Of a DNA stretch of 64,000 bases, positions 1 to 11,309 are shown piece by piece; the stretch's first letter is position 1; every line of letters starts with the position of its first letter. The stretch lies in contig NC_012872.2 of the NCBI RefSeq assembly GCF_000003195.3, positions 25,043,258-25,107,257 on the forward strand, given 5' to 3'. A model generated the notes under the pieces. It was not told the DNA's origin and ran no database searches. It was given only the letters and a program-made list of their open reading frames with translations. Source of the DNA: Sorghum bicolor. Taxonomy: Eukaryota > Streptophyta > Magnoliopsida > Poales > Poaceae. A program made the translations under genes and the position numbers.

Positions 1-831
1 CCAGCCTGGCGCAACTGTGCCCAAGAGCTAAGTAGTACTCCAAGCCGACGAACAGGCCGAACAAAATCTATGGGTCGCACGACAGCAATAGGGAGCCACA
101 ACATGCCAAAAGATGCCCCAGGATGCTCTACAGTGAAGGACGACAGTTCACCGTCGTGCCACAGCCATTCGGACGATCCTACTCTCTCTCGGAGGTGAAG
201 GGGTTGTGCATGTGCATTAAGGACTCACTAAGAGCCATGCCATGGTGATGGTTGGAGCCAACAAGAGCCATAGTGGCCTGGCCATGTGCGAGCCGCAGGG
301 GCCGCGATGCTCCGAGGTGGCATGGTTGCATTACCCTATCTCTGGCCAGTACCCAGGAAGAAATAATGCGAGCACTAGACAACGGGAAGCAAGATTAGCT
401 TAGAGGTACAAGGAATTGAATCCATTCGACTCTAGCCCAACCTCGATGGCACAACGACGCTCTTGGCCGGCAACAAGCAAATCATCAAATTGACATTTGC
501 TAGAACTTGTTTACGACCGACAAAGGGCTGGGAAGCTAGCCACTTCCTCAGGCAACCCCAAGGTTCGAGGAAACGAGCAGAGAGGCTCTAAGCAAGGTGG
601 AACGGATAGGCAGGCATCCATGGTGGTTAGAGCATGGTTGGCAGCCATGGAGAGTGTACGCAAACAAGCCAAGCGAGTTAAAAAGGGCGGCTCTGCGCGA
701 GTTAAGGTGGGGCTTTGATCGATCACAATAGTGCCACACATGCGCAACTAGGGTGGGGCAAGGGAAGGCTTGGCTTGATGCATTTGAATCAAAATGACTC
801 GACCATGGCGAGGCACGAACAGTGACAACAT
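1..831. other. unassigned transposon-like DNA
   Basis: No gene or known family is recognised here. Open frames are short and overlap on both strands. The stretch lies outside the left end of the Tat-like LTR that follows and could be its U5 side or an older host element. Confidence 0.4.
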
Positions 832-1241
832 GACCTATCGATGAAATATGGTCGGCAGTCTACCTAAGGGTATGCCCAAGGTAGTAGATTGTCGGCAGAC
901 AGGTGCACAAGCTATGAACTTGATGGTGACGCAAGACACAGACAAGGATTTTATCTAGGTTCGACCGCCATGAGGGTGTAATACCTATGTCTGTGTCTGA
1001 TTGTATTGATGATGAATTGAGTTGATGGGGGTCCCCGACCTAACCTTATATAGTCAGGGGGCAAGGATACAAATTTAGAAACTAATCCTAGTCTGGTATA
1101 ATTGCTATAGATAGTTGGATATCAATTTAACTGACAAAGATATTACTTGATCTCCATGTCTGCCTTCATGAATCATCTTGTAATGGGCCAATCCTTTCGC
1201 TCGAACCTAGCCATATGGGTATAGGGGTTTATATCTTCACA
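832..1241 (-). repeat. Tat-like LTR of fragment L (3' LTR, minus), left end uncertain
   Basis: Read on the minus strand, the LTR begins TGTGAAGATATAAACC at 1241, directly after a purine tract (AGCTTGGGGACT). A TATATAA box lies at 1046-1052. The R/U5 part that follows resembles common grass Tat-type LTRs, from memory. The left end at 832 is only a guess from a TG dinucleotide, since no second LTR is available for comparison. Confidence 0.5.
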
Positions 1242-1256
1242 GCTAGTCCCCAAGCT
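1242..1256 (-). promoter_or_regulatory. polypurine tract of L
   Basis: Minus-strand AGCTTGGGGACTAGC abuts the LTR start. This is the expected plus-strand primer site next to a 3' LTR. Confidence 0.5.
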
Positions 1257-2473
1257 CCATGTATTGTGATGCGACACGCCATCTCAAGCTTCTTCGATCA
1301 ATGAACTTGACATCTCCAACCAGCAGGAAAATCATTCGAGTAATTAGTTCAGAAGACAGTCGACCACCATTGACACCGAAGAAGCAGGTTGTCCAAATAA
1401 TGCATGGTGCTCTTAAGAAAAAAGATTTCTTTCTTGGTGAATTGTGCCCACTTTACTTTTGTGAAATCCATGAGGTTTTAAAAAAGAAAGCATATTCACC
1501 GTAAGGTGAAGTGTGGCCACTTAGTCCCCGAGCGTGGTAGTAGGTGATGTAGACACATGGTGCTAGGGTCTAAAAAGAAAATTCTGCATAGAAATTCTGA
1601 TAATGAGATGCAGCGCTAGGTGCATCGTATCGATGTAGTCCCCGAGCTTGCTGGAAGGCAAAGTATGAGCTTTGTAGCAATGTCGAAAAAATTAAAATTG
1701 CTCCACATTTGTATATGAGTCTAATTTATATGTAACTGAGAAGAGCAGTCCCCATGATGTGGTCGGAGAGTGATCAAAGCGATCCCCAAGCATAACATAG
1801 GGAGTAACTGGTGAGTCCCCGAGCGTGGTTGGGAATCTAAACATGCTCGGTGGTCAGCATAGTCCCCAAGCACAAAGTAGGGACTGATCGACGAGTCCTC
1901 GAGCGTAAGCATGCTCAGTGGTCAGAGCAGTCCCCGAGAATAGCATAATGAATGGGTGACAAGTCCTCAAACATAGCTTGGAAAGTAATGTGCTCGGTGG
2001 TCGGGCCATCCCTGAACACAAGTCCCTCCTTTGTTTTGTAGCATCATAATTCTTTATCTTGTCAGCATATTAGTGACGTCACTTTATTCCAACTTCAAGC
2101 ATTAGTTTGTCTGCTTTAACCTTGTCAGACTGCACAACCTGTTAGTAGCATTAAAAATCAAATGTACTGTAATGCATAAAAAGGTAAGCCAACAAAGACG
2201 TAATAGGTTGTCCCACACAAGAACCAAAACAAACTAGGCACACCAGAACCAATGAATGGGAGAAACCGCTTGTAGATTTATGAGGACAATATTGGGAACT
2301 AAAATGGCACTCTCGGTGTTAATGGTGCACGCCCCCTAGATTTTTTAGGGAGTGGGGAAGGTGACACCTACATAATAAATAGCCAAACAAAGAGCAACAA
2401 CCATTCTTCACCAAGGCAGCTGCCATTCCACGTCTGCACAAGGTTGAAAACTAGGTAATTGCAAGGAATTACA
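1257..2473 (-). repeat. L 3' noncoding region with repeated CTCGGGGACT tracts
   Basis: About eight diverged copies of AGTCCCCGAGCGTGG (plus-strand reading) are scattered between about 1245 and 2010, each a PPT-like purine tract on the minus strand. Near 2365-2400 a plus-strand ATAATAAATAGCC followed by a CA-rich leader resembles the start of an antisense ORF promoter like that of element H. If so, its ORF is cut off at the junction with X near 2473. No intact coding region is seen. Confidence 0.45.
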
Positions 2474-2635
2474 GCAGAGCAACTATTCATCATCTCCATA
2501 TAAGAGTTGACTTTAGAGGTCCATTTTAACAGATTCATTAAGAGCTCTCCTTAGGCAGAGCAGCTATTAATCATCTCCATATAAGAGTTTATTCTAGAGG
2601 TTCATTTTAACAGATTCATTAAGAGGTCTCCTTAG
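2474..2635. repeat. 81-bp tandem duplication (2 copies)
   Basis: Two direct copies, 2474-2554 and 2555-2635, each begin GCAGAGCA and end CTCCTTAG, with a few substitutions between them. The single-copy counterpart is at about 30487 in element D, so the duplication is specific to X. Confidence 0.8.
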
Positions 2636-2756
2636 CTTAGCAAGATTAATTATGAAATATAAAATATTTATTGGGTTTCTAAAATTATTCATCTTTTTAT
2701 CTTGTCATGACGCACTAGGAATAAATAAGTAAGTAAGAGATACTTAGCTTGGTATA

Positions 2757-2783
2757 CGGGGGTTGCTCTCCCCCAAGCTGGAT
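2757..2783 (-). promoter_or_regulatory. internal purine-tract hairpin of X
   Basis: Minus-strand AGCTTGGGGGAGAGCAACCCCC can pair GGGGG with CCCCC around a short loop. Near-identical motifs occur in B at 21274 and in D at about 30720, always downstream of the last ORF. It resembles a polypurine tract placed away from the LTR. Confidence 0.5.
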
Positions 2784-3376
2784 GTTGACATAATCTGCTA
2801 AGATTGCTGACAGGTAGTGAAACCGTACTAATGCTCCTGGAGTGTCGTGGGCACTTGCTATTAGAAACAACACTGGGCTGGTGCGGATAGTACTCCGATA
2901 GGGGACAGGACATCCTTCTTCCTGTTAGTTTCCTTGATCCTTTAAAGCTTGTGAAGCTCAAATAGACAACAAAGCTCATGGAACTGATTAGTAATAGTCC
3001 TCTAAGCTTTGGGAGTCTAGAACTTTCTTATACTCATTTATCTTTTAATAGGATCAATATATTTTTATGTTTTTTATATTTATAGTATTGCAGATAGGAA
3101 AATAAATATGCTAAACTTTATTTTTGTGCCATCATAGTAGAAAAGTATGTGAGATGTTGCATCACATATTAAATACATGGGGCTTAGTAATTTTCTAGAT
3201 GCAATGCAATAATATATTTATTTTGTTTTCTAATGCAGAAATAAAGTAAAGATGCAACTACTAATGCATTTAAGGAAAGTAAATATGCTGAAGGAAAATT
3301 GCAGATAAAGACCAAGTTACCTCTTGGCGCGGCGTTCGGTGAATTTATGTCCTCCGAACAGGACCTTCTTGTTTGC
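2784..3376 (-). other. X 3' noncoding region
   Basis: AT-rich DNA between the X coding tail and the hairpin. Parts match the corresponding noncoding region of element D (30740-31200). No gene is seen. Confidence 0.5.
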
Positions 3377-4153
3377 TCAATGATGGACGGCCACGTCGGA
3401 TGGCGCCATAGGTGTTGTGTTCTGTGAATGATTTGAATTTGACTTTACCTTTGGTTTCCATACCTTTTGTTTAGATGATGGTGACTTGGAGGAGAGAGTG
3501 TTTGGAATCACTATCTTTTCTTCAGCTGGTACCTCGTCTTTGACGGTGTTCTCCTTGTCAGGGTATCGATCTTCGAATCTTGAAACCTCTCTTTTCTTCA
3601 TAGTCGGCCCATCCATCTACAACATTCTTCTTCTTCTGGTGGCGGGTATGTTGCCTTCTCCTTGACCTATTTGTCTTGGGCTCCTCCTCAATTATATAAT
3701 TGCTATTGAAATGATGGTGTACCTTTTCTGAGGGAAAATGGAAGTGGATATACCCTGTTCTAATGTAGATAATGGCCATGGTGGTGTTGAGGAATGACCT
3801 TCCTAGGATAATGGGTAGATCACACTCATCTTTTCCAATGTCGGTGACCACAAAGTCGGTGGGGACATAGTGGTCATCGATCTGGACATGGACGTCTTTG
3901 GCTATCCCTTCCATAAAGCAAAAGGACTGGTCCGCCAATTGCAGCTACACATAGGTGGGGTCCATAGGCATAGTAGCATATAGAAATTCATACGTTACCT
4001 TGGACATTATGTTGACACCTGATCTAGTGTCATAGATAGTGTTGTAAAAGTAACATCTATTGATGGAGCATATGATACTCGGGACACCTAGGTCATCTTT
4101 CTTGATCAAGCTTGGGACTTGAGTAGGTAGTCATACTCCATGTGGATTGCAGT
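3377..4153 (-). pseudogene. X protease-like domain 2 and C-terminal tail (broken)
   Basis: The frame encodes a retropepsin-like domain. An active-site-like segment DTRSGVNIM lies near 4030, where the family would have DTG, so the glycine is replaced. The hydrophobic ILGRSFLNT motif that ends retroviral proteases lies at about 3790. A basic tail rich in R, K and H follows. One in-frame TAG (about 3945) and a frameshift near 3600 separate the domain from its tail. The order matches the second half of the D ORF at 31221-32404. No reverse transcriptase follows, so X looks pol-less in this part. Confidence 0.7.
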
Positions 4154-4156
4154 GAC

Positions 4157-5904
4157 TGTTGGCATTTCTTAGCGTCACTACTAAAGATAGACTATAAATC
4201 CATCATTAGCAATGGCACCAGAAATTTCTGGTGTTGGTATACCATAACTATCGTTACGTCAAAGAGATAACCCAAGGCCTTTAACGGCGCCGGCCTTAGC
4301 AGTGCAGTCTGGTAACAATAATTAGGAATGCCAGATTGGCCATCCTAACCATCCTTACTTACGATATGCAAAGCTCTAGCACGGCACCAGATAAATGTAC
4401 AGAGTTTACAATCTTAAGTAACGGTACTTAGGTACGCCAATCAATAGTTCATGAATATAAAGAATAAAACTACAAGCGAACAGAACTATCATTGTAGCAT
4501 TTCAACCCGTGAGTATTCAAGGGTTATCATATTTAATCCCGTAGGAGGGCATAACAAATGCATCTAGCTTGGTTTGTAGCATGATCACTTATTGAGATGC
4601 ATAGGTAGACATAGTCTAATCAGGGGTCATCACAGGCTTTTTAAAATATGGATAGAGGCACACTCATCGGGGCAACCTCAAGGAATAAAGAGAAAATAAG
4701 GAAATAAAAGAAATAAAGAACAACTACTTGAGCTGGCATTGATCTTATATAACTATGCAAAGAATTGTTAGTAGAACATCTAATCAATATAACTAGAGTT
4801 GGAACTAAGTCTGAGGCTCTGGGGAGATCCCCGCAGCTGGACATCCAGCGGATAGGGACTTTACAGAACTCCTACCGGAATACCTGATCATGGGGGAATA
4901 CCACGGATGACAGGGCTGTCACTACCCTGCCACCTACCTCTCTACCCAAAAGATACCCGTGCATCCGATGATCTCCGCATACCCGAGCACCTCGCCCGTG
5001 TAATTGGAAACGCCTCCTAACCTCCCGGGACCCCAACCCTTCGGATTGACAGGCTCGACTAAGAGTGGCCATCACAGCCCAATGAACCGTTACCCCAATC
5101 TTAATCCTTTGTCTATTCATACTAATTCGATGAATGATAAAGAACAAGGATGAACACATCAAGAACATAGCACAAGAACTAAGAACTAGTTCATATACTA
5201 TGAACAAGATATGAACACAACTATACTCTAATTCCATTGCATAATCATATAAATAAGATAAGAACTTGCTCATGGATGCAAACTAAATTGTATTCATACC
5301 AAGAAGCTCTAAGATCCTCCAAGGAGACAAGCTCTCCTTGCTAGCTTTGCCTTGCTCTATTACTGAATCTAAACTAAAGAACAAGTGTAGAAATGTGAGG
5401 TGTATTGCTCCAAATGATGGTGTGTGTGTTGAATGGTGTGAAGCCATCTATTTATAGCCCAACAAGGATGGTTCATGGTGATCTAAATTTGGTAGGAGGT
5501 GAAACCATCCTATGCATGTCGTCATGCAACCGCCTAAAAAAGGTGGGACTGAGTTGCCACCACGGGGTGGGCGCCCACACCAGGGTGTGGCCGCACCAAT
5601 GGTGAGCCCCCCTGGCCACCGCCTTCGCGTGGTCGGTTCGTTTCTAGGCCGTGATCCTTCCCATGGTTACGGATGGATCCAGTTCAGTGTTTTGGTGGGC
5701 TTTTCCATTTATCTTTGATTTGCGCCTTTTCTGAATACACTTTCTTGAAGTGCGCTTTCTCGTGTCTTTTGCGCCTTTCCACGTGTCATACCTGAAATTG
5801 ATATTTGCAACAAAACTTGTGGAAAGGTTAGTTCAAAGCCCTACAATCTATTTATTTTATTTATTAAAATGATGTTTATAATTATAAGATAAGGGGTACA
5901 AACA
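4157..5904 (-). repeat. A 3' LTR (complete)
   Basis: Begins TGTTGGCATTTC and ends GGTACAAACA, giving TG/CA termini. It is homologous over its first 1.15 kb to 11310-12464. A TATAAAT box lies on the minus strand at 5450-5456, with a GC-rich pair including GGCGCCCACACC and GGCCGCACCA at about 5565-5600 upstream of it. A degenerate PBS-like string lies inside it near 4206-4220. Confidence 0.88.
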
Positions 5905-5920
5905 ACTCCCCCACACTTGG
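5905..5920 (-). promoter_or_regulatory. polypurine tract of A
   Basis: Minus-strand CCAAGTGTGGGGGAGT directly precedes the LTR start TGTTTGTACC. Confidence 0.8.
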
Positions 5921-7435
5921 TCCTTTGCTCATCCTCGAGTGAAGGCACTAAATACCAAATGGGATCATCTTCCTTGTCAAAAGATTCTGCATACAGGTTA
6001 TTCCAAGCTTCACCTGGACTTATGAACTTCAAAGTGTCTACCAAGCTATCTTGGGTAGTTGAAACTTGGAACACCATGGATTGAAATCCTCTTACATAGT
6101 CCCTGCGTAGAAACTTGGGGTTTTGCAAGATTTTGAAAAATAAAGATAGCATATGTTTCTTGAATGATGCTCTCAAGTCCCTCCTAATATGTGAGTGGTT
6201 CCTTACCAAGGCATAAAGAGTTGATTCCTTCTTTTTTATCATCCTACTTCTAAAAGGCTTATCTAGAGTTTTGGGTAGGTATGATGGTGGAACTTACTTA
6301 CCCTGCATATGTTGTCGAGTCAAACCCAGGACCATACCGGAGGGAGTGCGCCATACCCTTAGATTAGAATGTGCAAGTGTGTGTAATTTTTGGTGGAATC
6401 CTATCACTACTTTTATTGCAACATTCCTTGCATCAAGACTCTCTTTTGAAATGAGACAAAAAACTTGAGAGGATATGGGCTATAATACAAATTTTTTTGG
6501 AGGAGTATGAATCTTTCCCTGTTTTTCCTCCTTTGGCTTTTTCTCATAATAATTTTTTATATATAGCCCATTCCTATGATTCTGATGAAAACGAAAGAGA
6601 GCTTTATGATAACAAATGCAAGGAATATATATAAATGCACAAATCTTAGGGTGAGATATTGACATTTCTATTTGGTGGATATATGTGTGCAACCCTCAGT
6701 GTAAGAGTTGGCGAAATTTTGGGTGGATGGAGAAAGCATGTTGTGCACGACTTCTGAGTGTGAGAGTCGGCTTCTATTTGGTGGGTGCAAGTGAATTCTG
6801 ATCTTAGAGGCATGAAACATCTCTTGAGAGTGGTCCAAAAATTTGATCAAACTCAACACAGAGCAAGCAGCATATGTAGAAGATTTAATCATGAACAAAT
6901 ATTTGGCCATGGTAGGAATAAAGCTTGATCAGTCAAGAAACTTTCTATTGAATTTTGCTTTTTATAAAAGAAAACCTAAGTACTTTGCAAGAATCAGCAA
7001 GCATCATGTCATCCCACTATATCACATACGTCAATTACTTAGATAAAATGGGGTCCCTATAACAAGTGTTCATAAATCTCTAGGGATATTAGCTAAGAAT
7101 AAAAAGTATGCCAAAACATATTTGAACATAGGAAACATGTTCGATGGAGTATGAAGGTAACATCATTTTAAACATTTCATTTGAAAATCTTTTTGGGGGA
7201 AGAGGATTTGCACAAACTGAGATTTTTGATTGAATAGTCCTTCCCCCACACTTGTTTCCTTTCCTGTCATGGTTAGTCACAATATATATAGAAAACAAGT
7301 GCACAAGATAAACAAACTTTTTTTATTGATAACTTTGAATAGGCACATTACATTGGAAGGGATAAAATATTTGAAACATAAATATTGTGAAAAGGAAAAA
7401 TGTGCCTAAACAAAGATTCATGCAGGAGGTGTGGT
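5921..7435 (-). other. A 3' noncoding region
   Basis: AT-rich DNA of about 1.5 kb between ORF3 and the PPT, with no credible ORF. A second purine tract, minus-strand AAGTGTGGGGGAAGG, lies near 7240-7255 just beyond ORF3, echoing the true PPT. Confidence 0.6.
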
Positions 7436-8016
7436 CTAAAGATCTTCAACAAGGCGACCAACACCTAAGGCTTCAACGACCTTTCTAAGTTTAGTATTAA
7501 ACTTGAAGCAAAACTTATTAACATCATCACTGAGGTTCCTAATCTCAGTGTTCTTTTCCTCTAGGTCGTCTTCTAAAACCTGTAACTCAGCACGTAGGCT
7601 AGCCTGCTTAGCTAAAAGCTCGGCTATGATATTGAGATCATCTTCTTCATCCCTGCTCTCGTATTGTCCTGCATGATGCTTGATTGACGGCTGTGGCAAG
7701 TGCTTCCTGATCCTAGGGAGAGTACTGGATGATTCCGTCTTCTTGGCCTTGCCACCCATCTTGCTACCAGCATGATTGCCTTGCCTATCACCACTAGGGG
7801 CTTTTCACTTAAGTCCTATGTTGCTAGTGGCCGAACGAGCAGTAACGGGTATGTCGGCAGCGCTATTGGTGGTCGCTTTGTGGTTTGCTGGTAACAACGC
7901 TAATAGCTTTCTCTTTCAACATGGACCTCCTTGCTAGAACTCTCTTGGTAAGGTGCTATGTCTAGATTGGCTATGGTCTTGGGAGCAATTATCAGCGAGA
8001 GGGCACAGCTAGACAT
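7436..8016 (-). pseudogene. A ORF3, small coiled-coil protein (broken)
   Basis: The ATG at 8014-8016 lies about 92 bp downstream of an internal TATA box, which is why this start is chosen. One frameshift near 7915 and one in-frame TGA upstream of 7759 break the frame. The last 107 codons (7759-7436) are open. They encode a basic N-terminal stretch, an acidic hinge (RDEEDD) and a leucine-rich heptad-like segment ending LVEDL, consistent with a coiled coil. Position, size and tail style match ORF3 of element C. No catalytic motif is visible and I do not recognise the family. Confidence 0.55.
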
Positions 8017-8104
8017 GGTCACTACTGAAGAATGGGAGAGCTTAGCAATCTTCACAAGAGGGAGATGAGAAATGGTTGGTGTGAGAAGAGAAGAGGCCTA
8101 TGGA

Positions 8105-8275
8105 GGATTTTATAGGTGCTAACACAGTCTCTGATCTGGAAACAACTTGATCGTAACCATGGACGTGATGCTAATCAGTGCAGAAGAGGAAGGGAAAAAG
8201 ATTGGGGCCGATTGGCGGACCTGGGGTTGCACCCGCACCATGGTGCGGCCGCACCACTGGGTCCACCAGTCGGCC
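8105..8275 (-). promoter_or_regulatory. internal promoter upstream of A ORF3
   Basis: A minus-strand TATAAAA at 8108-8114 is preceded at about 8230-8262 by two GC-rich units, including GCACCATGGTGC and GGCCGCACCA. The same GGCCGCACCA unit occurs upstream of the TATA box in the LTR of A at about 5590. The spacing to the ORF3 ATG fits a short 5' leader. Promoter activity is inferred. Confidence 0.5.
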
Positions 8276-8696
8276 TCAGTCTTTTGGGTATTTCTTTCCC
8301 TCTCTGAGTATTTCGTGATCCTGGTTACGATCAATCATGATGCGCAGCAGAATCAGAGTGATATTGTGTGGAATAGAGTTTTGAATTTTGAAAACTTTCT
8401 AAAAGCTATCACACTATCATGCATTTATGAGTGATTGATACCCATGATCACAAAGATTCAAAAGTGAAGAAAAGATCATAGAGGCAATATGGACTACTCA
8501 TTAATACAAAAAATGCACCATTTATTCAAAACATAAATAGAAAGAATTTATTCAAAATAAATAAATAATTCAGAAGAAAATATATATTTATATTTTTTAT
8601 AAGTGAAAACTTACCTAGGGATAACTTACCGATTTACCTTCAGCAATGTCTCATCTTTATAGTTCATTGAGCGGGACTCTTCTCCCATTACTTCTT
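8276..8696 (-). other. A spacer between protease tail and ORF3 promoter
   Basis: AT-rich and without a recognisable gene. The last part contains the decayed lysine- and proline-rich tail of the protease ORF. Confidence 0.5.
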
Positions 8697-9952
8697 GCTT
8701 GATGATGGCACATCCGTCTTGGGAGGAGTAGATGGTTGCACCTGCTTGGGCCTCCACTTTAGTAGTATCACCTTTGGAGGTGTGGATGTTTGTTAAACCT
8801 TTTGCTTTGGTTTCCACTCCTGCTTCGGTTGTGAAGGCTTGGGGACTTCGTCCCTCTTTTCATTCTTTTTAGGAGCTATTTTCTTTTTTCTGCTCCTTAT
8901 TATTTTTCTTAGGAGCCGCCTTTTCTTTTGGCTCTGGCTTTTTCTTAGATATTTTTGTATTTTTTTAATAAGTTGAGGCTGGATCTCAACTTCCCTGATG
9001 CCTTGGGGGTTTGGCCCATAGAGGATGCGTATCATGTTGCACTCTTGTTGATGGCGTGGCCTGAACTCGAACTTCTCTTCTTGGCCATTAATGTTGAAGC
9101 GGATTTCTCCAGCCCCAACATCAATCTGTGCTCCAGCTGTACTCAAGAATGGTCTTCCTAGGATTAGTGGTGTTTCTTTAGTGAGCTCCATGTTGAGCAC
9201 CACAAAATCCACTAGAACATAGTATCCTCTGATCTTGACAGGGATGTCTTGAGCAATCCCTGCCGGGTACCACACTGACGAGTCTGCCAACTGGAGTGTC
9301 ATGGTGGTTGGCTCCAAGTTGGTGAAGTTCAGCTTGTCAAAGACTGATTTCGGCATGACGCTCACACTCGCCCCCAAATCACATAGGCGTGGTCGAATTG
9401 CTGGGCCCTAATTGAGCAACAGATTGTGGGGCACCCAGGACCCTGCTTCTTCTCGGACAGCTCATTGAGTATAGCTACGCTACATTCTTCTGTTAGCTTG
9501 ACAACTTTAGTGGACAGCAATGGTTGCTTCTAGTTGACGATGTCCTTGATGAACTAGGAGTAGGATGGAATATGCAAGACATCCATCAACGATACACTGA
9601 CGTGCGTCTTTTTGACCATTTCCATGAAGCGGAGGAACTGTTCATTTCCGTCCTTCTTCTTCCTCCTTTCTCTTGTGGGAAAGGGTAGCATCGTGGTGTC
9701 CCCATAGTTGTTTGGGGTCGGCTCGTCTTCCATGGATTCTTCTGATGGTTGAGCCGGCCCTTCTGCATGTGTTTCCTCCTATTGTCGTGGCGCCCTTACT
9801 ATCTTATGGTTAGGATAAGGGGGTTCACGAGTGGTCTTACCCCCTCTCGTGGTCAGCGCATTTACATTTTCCATAGAATCAGGATAAACAATAGCTTTAG
9901 CGGCAGAAGCAAGCTGAGCTACTTTTAACTTGATTTTCTTATTAAAAGCCAG
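8697..9952 (-). pseudogene. A gag-protease linker and aspartic protease
   Basis: This continues the gag frame after a TAG. The linker contains the conserved LPFP segment near 9680 but carries several stops and a frameshift. The protease part (9390-8793) is open. It has LCDLGASVSVMP around the catalytic Asp near 9385 (DLG in place of the usual DTG or DSG) and ends with ILGRPFLSTAGAQIDV near 9140. A K/E/P-rich tail follows. In the family this enzyme cuts the Gag polyprotein in the particle. No pol follows. Confidence 0.8.
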
Positions 9953-11152
9953 CTAATCTCTAACAGAAAGGGCCAGGCCATCAAGCTTTGTATTTATGTT
10001 CACAAACATTTGATCATTTTTAGAAAGCTTTTTAACAAGATTTTCATTGATTTTGGCCTGACCTAGCACAAGATCTTTCAGCGAAGGCTGGGAGGAATTA
10101 AAACTGGAGTAATTACCTTGGGGGCGGTTCTGGTTGTTCCACCCATTACCTTGCTGTTGTTGGCGGAACTCGTTGTTGATGAATGATGCGTCCTCCAGGG
10201 TTCGAGGGCAATTAATCCCCATGTGGCCAACATTCCCACATTCCTCACACGTCATGCGTGAGTCGATGGCTTGGACAGTGCCGATGGCCTGTCCATCTAA
10301 TCTCTTCATTAGTAGGTCTATTTTTGCGGCAAGCAGATCCGTCTCCTTCATGATATGTATGCATTTTTGTGTTTTGCATCCCTCTCCCCAACTCTGGTTG
10401 GCTACCATCTTCTTAATTAATGCCGTAGCATTCTCATTAGTCAGGGAGAGGAACGTGCCTCCAACAGCGGCATCGACGTGCCCCTTAGACATGGGCGTGA
10501 GCCCCTCGTAGAAATTCTGAAGCACGAGCCAATCTTCCATCACATGGTGGGGGCAGGCCCGGATGTGTTCCTGGAACCTTTCCCAAGCCTCCGGAATGGA
10601 TTCGAGTGAAGTCTGCTGGAAGTTTGATATCTTTCCCCTCAAAGCATTTGTTTTGCTCATGGGGAAAAAATTCGCGAGGAACGCCACAGAACATTTGTCC
10701 CACTTGTTGACAGCTTCCTTGCTCTGGTAGAACCATTGCTTCACCTTCCCCGAGAGGGAGAAGGGAAACAAGCGGAGCTTGACGCTTTCAGGTGCAACAT
10801 CCTTGATGATGATGGTTTTGCACAGCTCAAGGAAGTTCTGTAGATGCGCGTTTGCGTCCTCACTTGGCAAACCACAGAACTGGTTTGCCTGCACCATCGT
10901 GAGTAGGCCAGTGCAAAGCTTGAAGTTTCCATTCCCAGTGTTGACTGCGGGCCCAACAGGCACGTTGGCAACAGCGGGGGTGGAATAGTCGCGAGTGACC
11001 TGGCCATGGTGGTTGAAACAGATGGTGCGGGGGTGATTGGTTTGACTGTAGGTGGCGTGGCAGAGGAAGAAACGGCACGAGTCCTTTTCTTCCTTAGGAG
11101 TGCCTCCAGATTGCTGTTGATGTTTGCCGGCAAGTTGAAACCGCTCATACAC
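9953..11152 (-). CDS. A Gag (capsid and zinc knuckle), 399 codons
   Basis: This is an open frame of 399 codons with the plant retrotransposon Gag core (residues about 85-255, including LRLFPFSLSGKVKQWF and EAWERFQEHIRACPHH). A CCHC zinc knuckle of form CX2CX4HX4C follows at residues 302-315, then a Q/N-rich tail. Gag packages the RNA and forms the particle. The N-terminal 60 residues may be out of frame, since the alternative frame there looks less degenerate. The frame ends at a TAG beyond which the same reading continues toward the protease. It is the best-preserved gag in the window. Confidence 0.85.
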   Translation of the reverse strand: MYERFQLAGKHQQQSGGTPKEEKDSCRFFLCHATYSQTNHPRTICFNHHGQVTRDYSTPAVANVPVGPAVNTGNGNFKLCTGLLTMVQANQFCGLPSEDANAHLQNFLELCKTIIIKDVAPESVKLRLFPFSLSGKVKQWFYQSKEAVNKWDKCSVAFLANFFPMSKTNALRGKISNFQQTSLESIPEAWERFQEHIRACPHHVMEDWLVLQNFYEGLTPMSKGHVDAAVGGTFLSLTNENATALIKKMVANQSWGEGCKTQKCIHIMKETDLLAAKIDLLMKRLDGQAIGTVQAIDSRMTCEECGNVGHMGINCPRTLEDASFINNEFRQQQQGNGWNNQNRPQGNYSSFNSSQPSLKDLVLGQAKINENLVKKLSKNDQMFVNINTKLDGLALSVRD

Positions 11153-11283
11153 TATCCTGTTTTCATTCCACTAAAAAGAGGAAGAAAATAGCAAAGACTA
11201 GCCTGATTAAACTATGGCTACCAATGCTTATTTTGTAATCAATGCTAAATGCCAAAGCTAGATGTTTGCATTGTTCTTTGCCC

Positions 11284-11301
11284 TCCTCGACAACGGCGCC
11301 A
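11284..11301 (-). promoter_or_regulatory. primer-binding site of A
   Basis: Minus-strand TGGCGCCGTTGTCGAGGA lies 8 bp inside the LTR end. It matches the tRNA-Asp type PBS of Athila/Tat with mismatches in its second half. Confidence 0.85.
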
Positions 11302-11309
11302 GAAATGCT

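Larger units (their letters stand above)
2474..4156 (-). mobile_element. element X, 3' part (Athila-like, outer host)
   Basis: This is the left piece of an Athila-like Ty3/gypsy element read on the minus strand. It holds the second protease-like domain, a charged C-terminal tail and 3' noncoding DNA similar to element D. It is separated from its upstream piece (12465-13047) by insertion A. The two pieces align in order with the uninterrupted tandem-protease ORF of D, which is the basis for joining them. The 3' LTR of X is not visible; the copy ends at fragment L near 2473. Confidence 0.7.

Noticed and set aside
1500..2030. CRISPR-like array of AGTCCCCGAG repeats
   Set aside because: Repeats are short, diverged and irregularly spaced, in a plant LTR element.
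4872..5273. Hydrophobic open frame, repeated at 12088-12435
   Set aside because: It is part of the A LTRs; same reasoning as for D.
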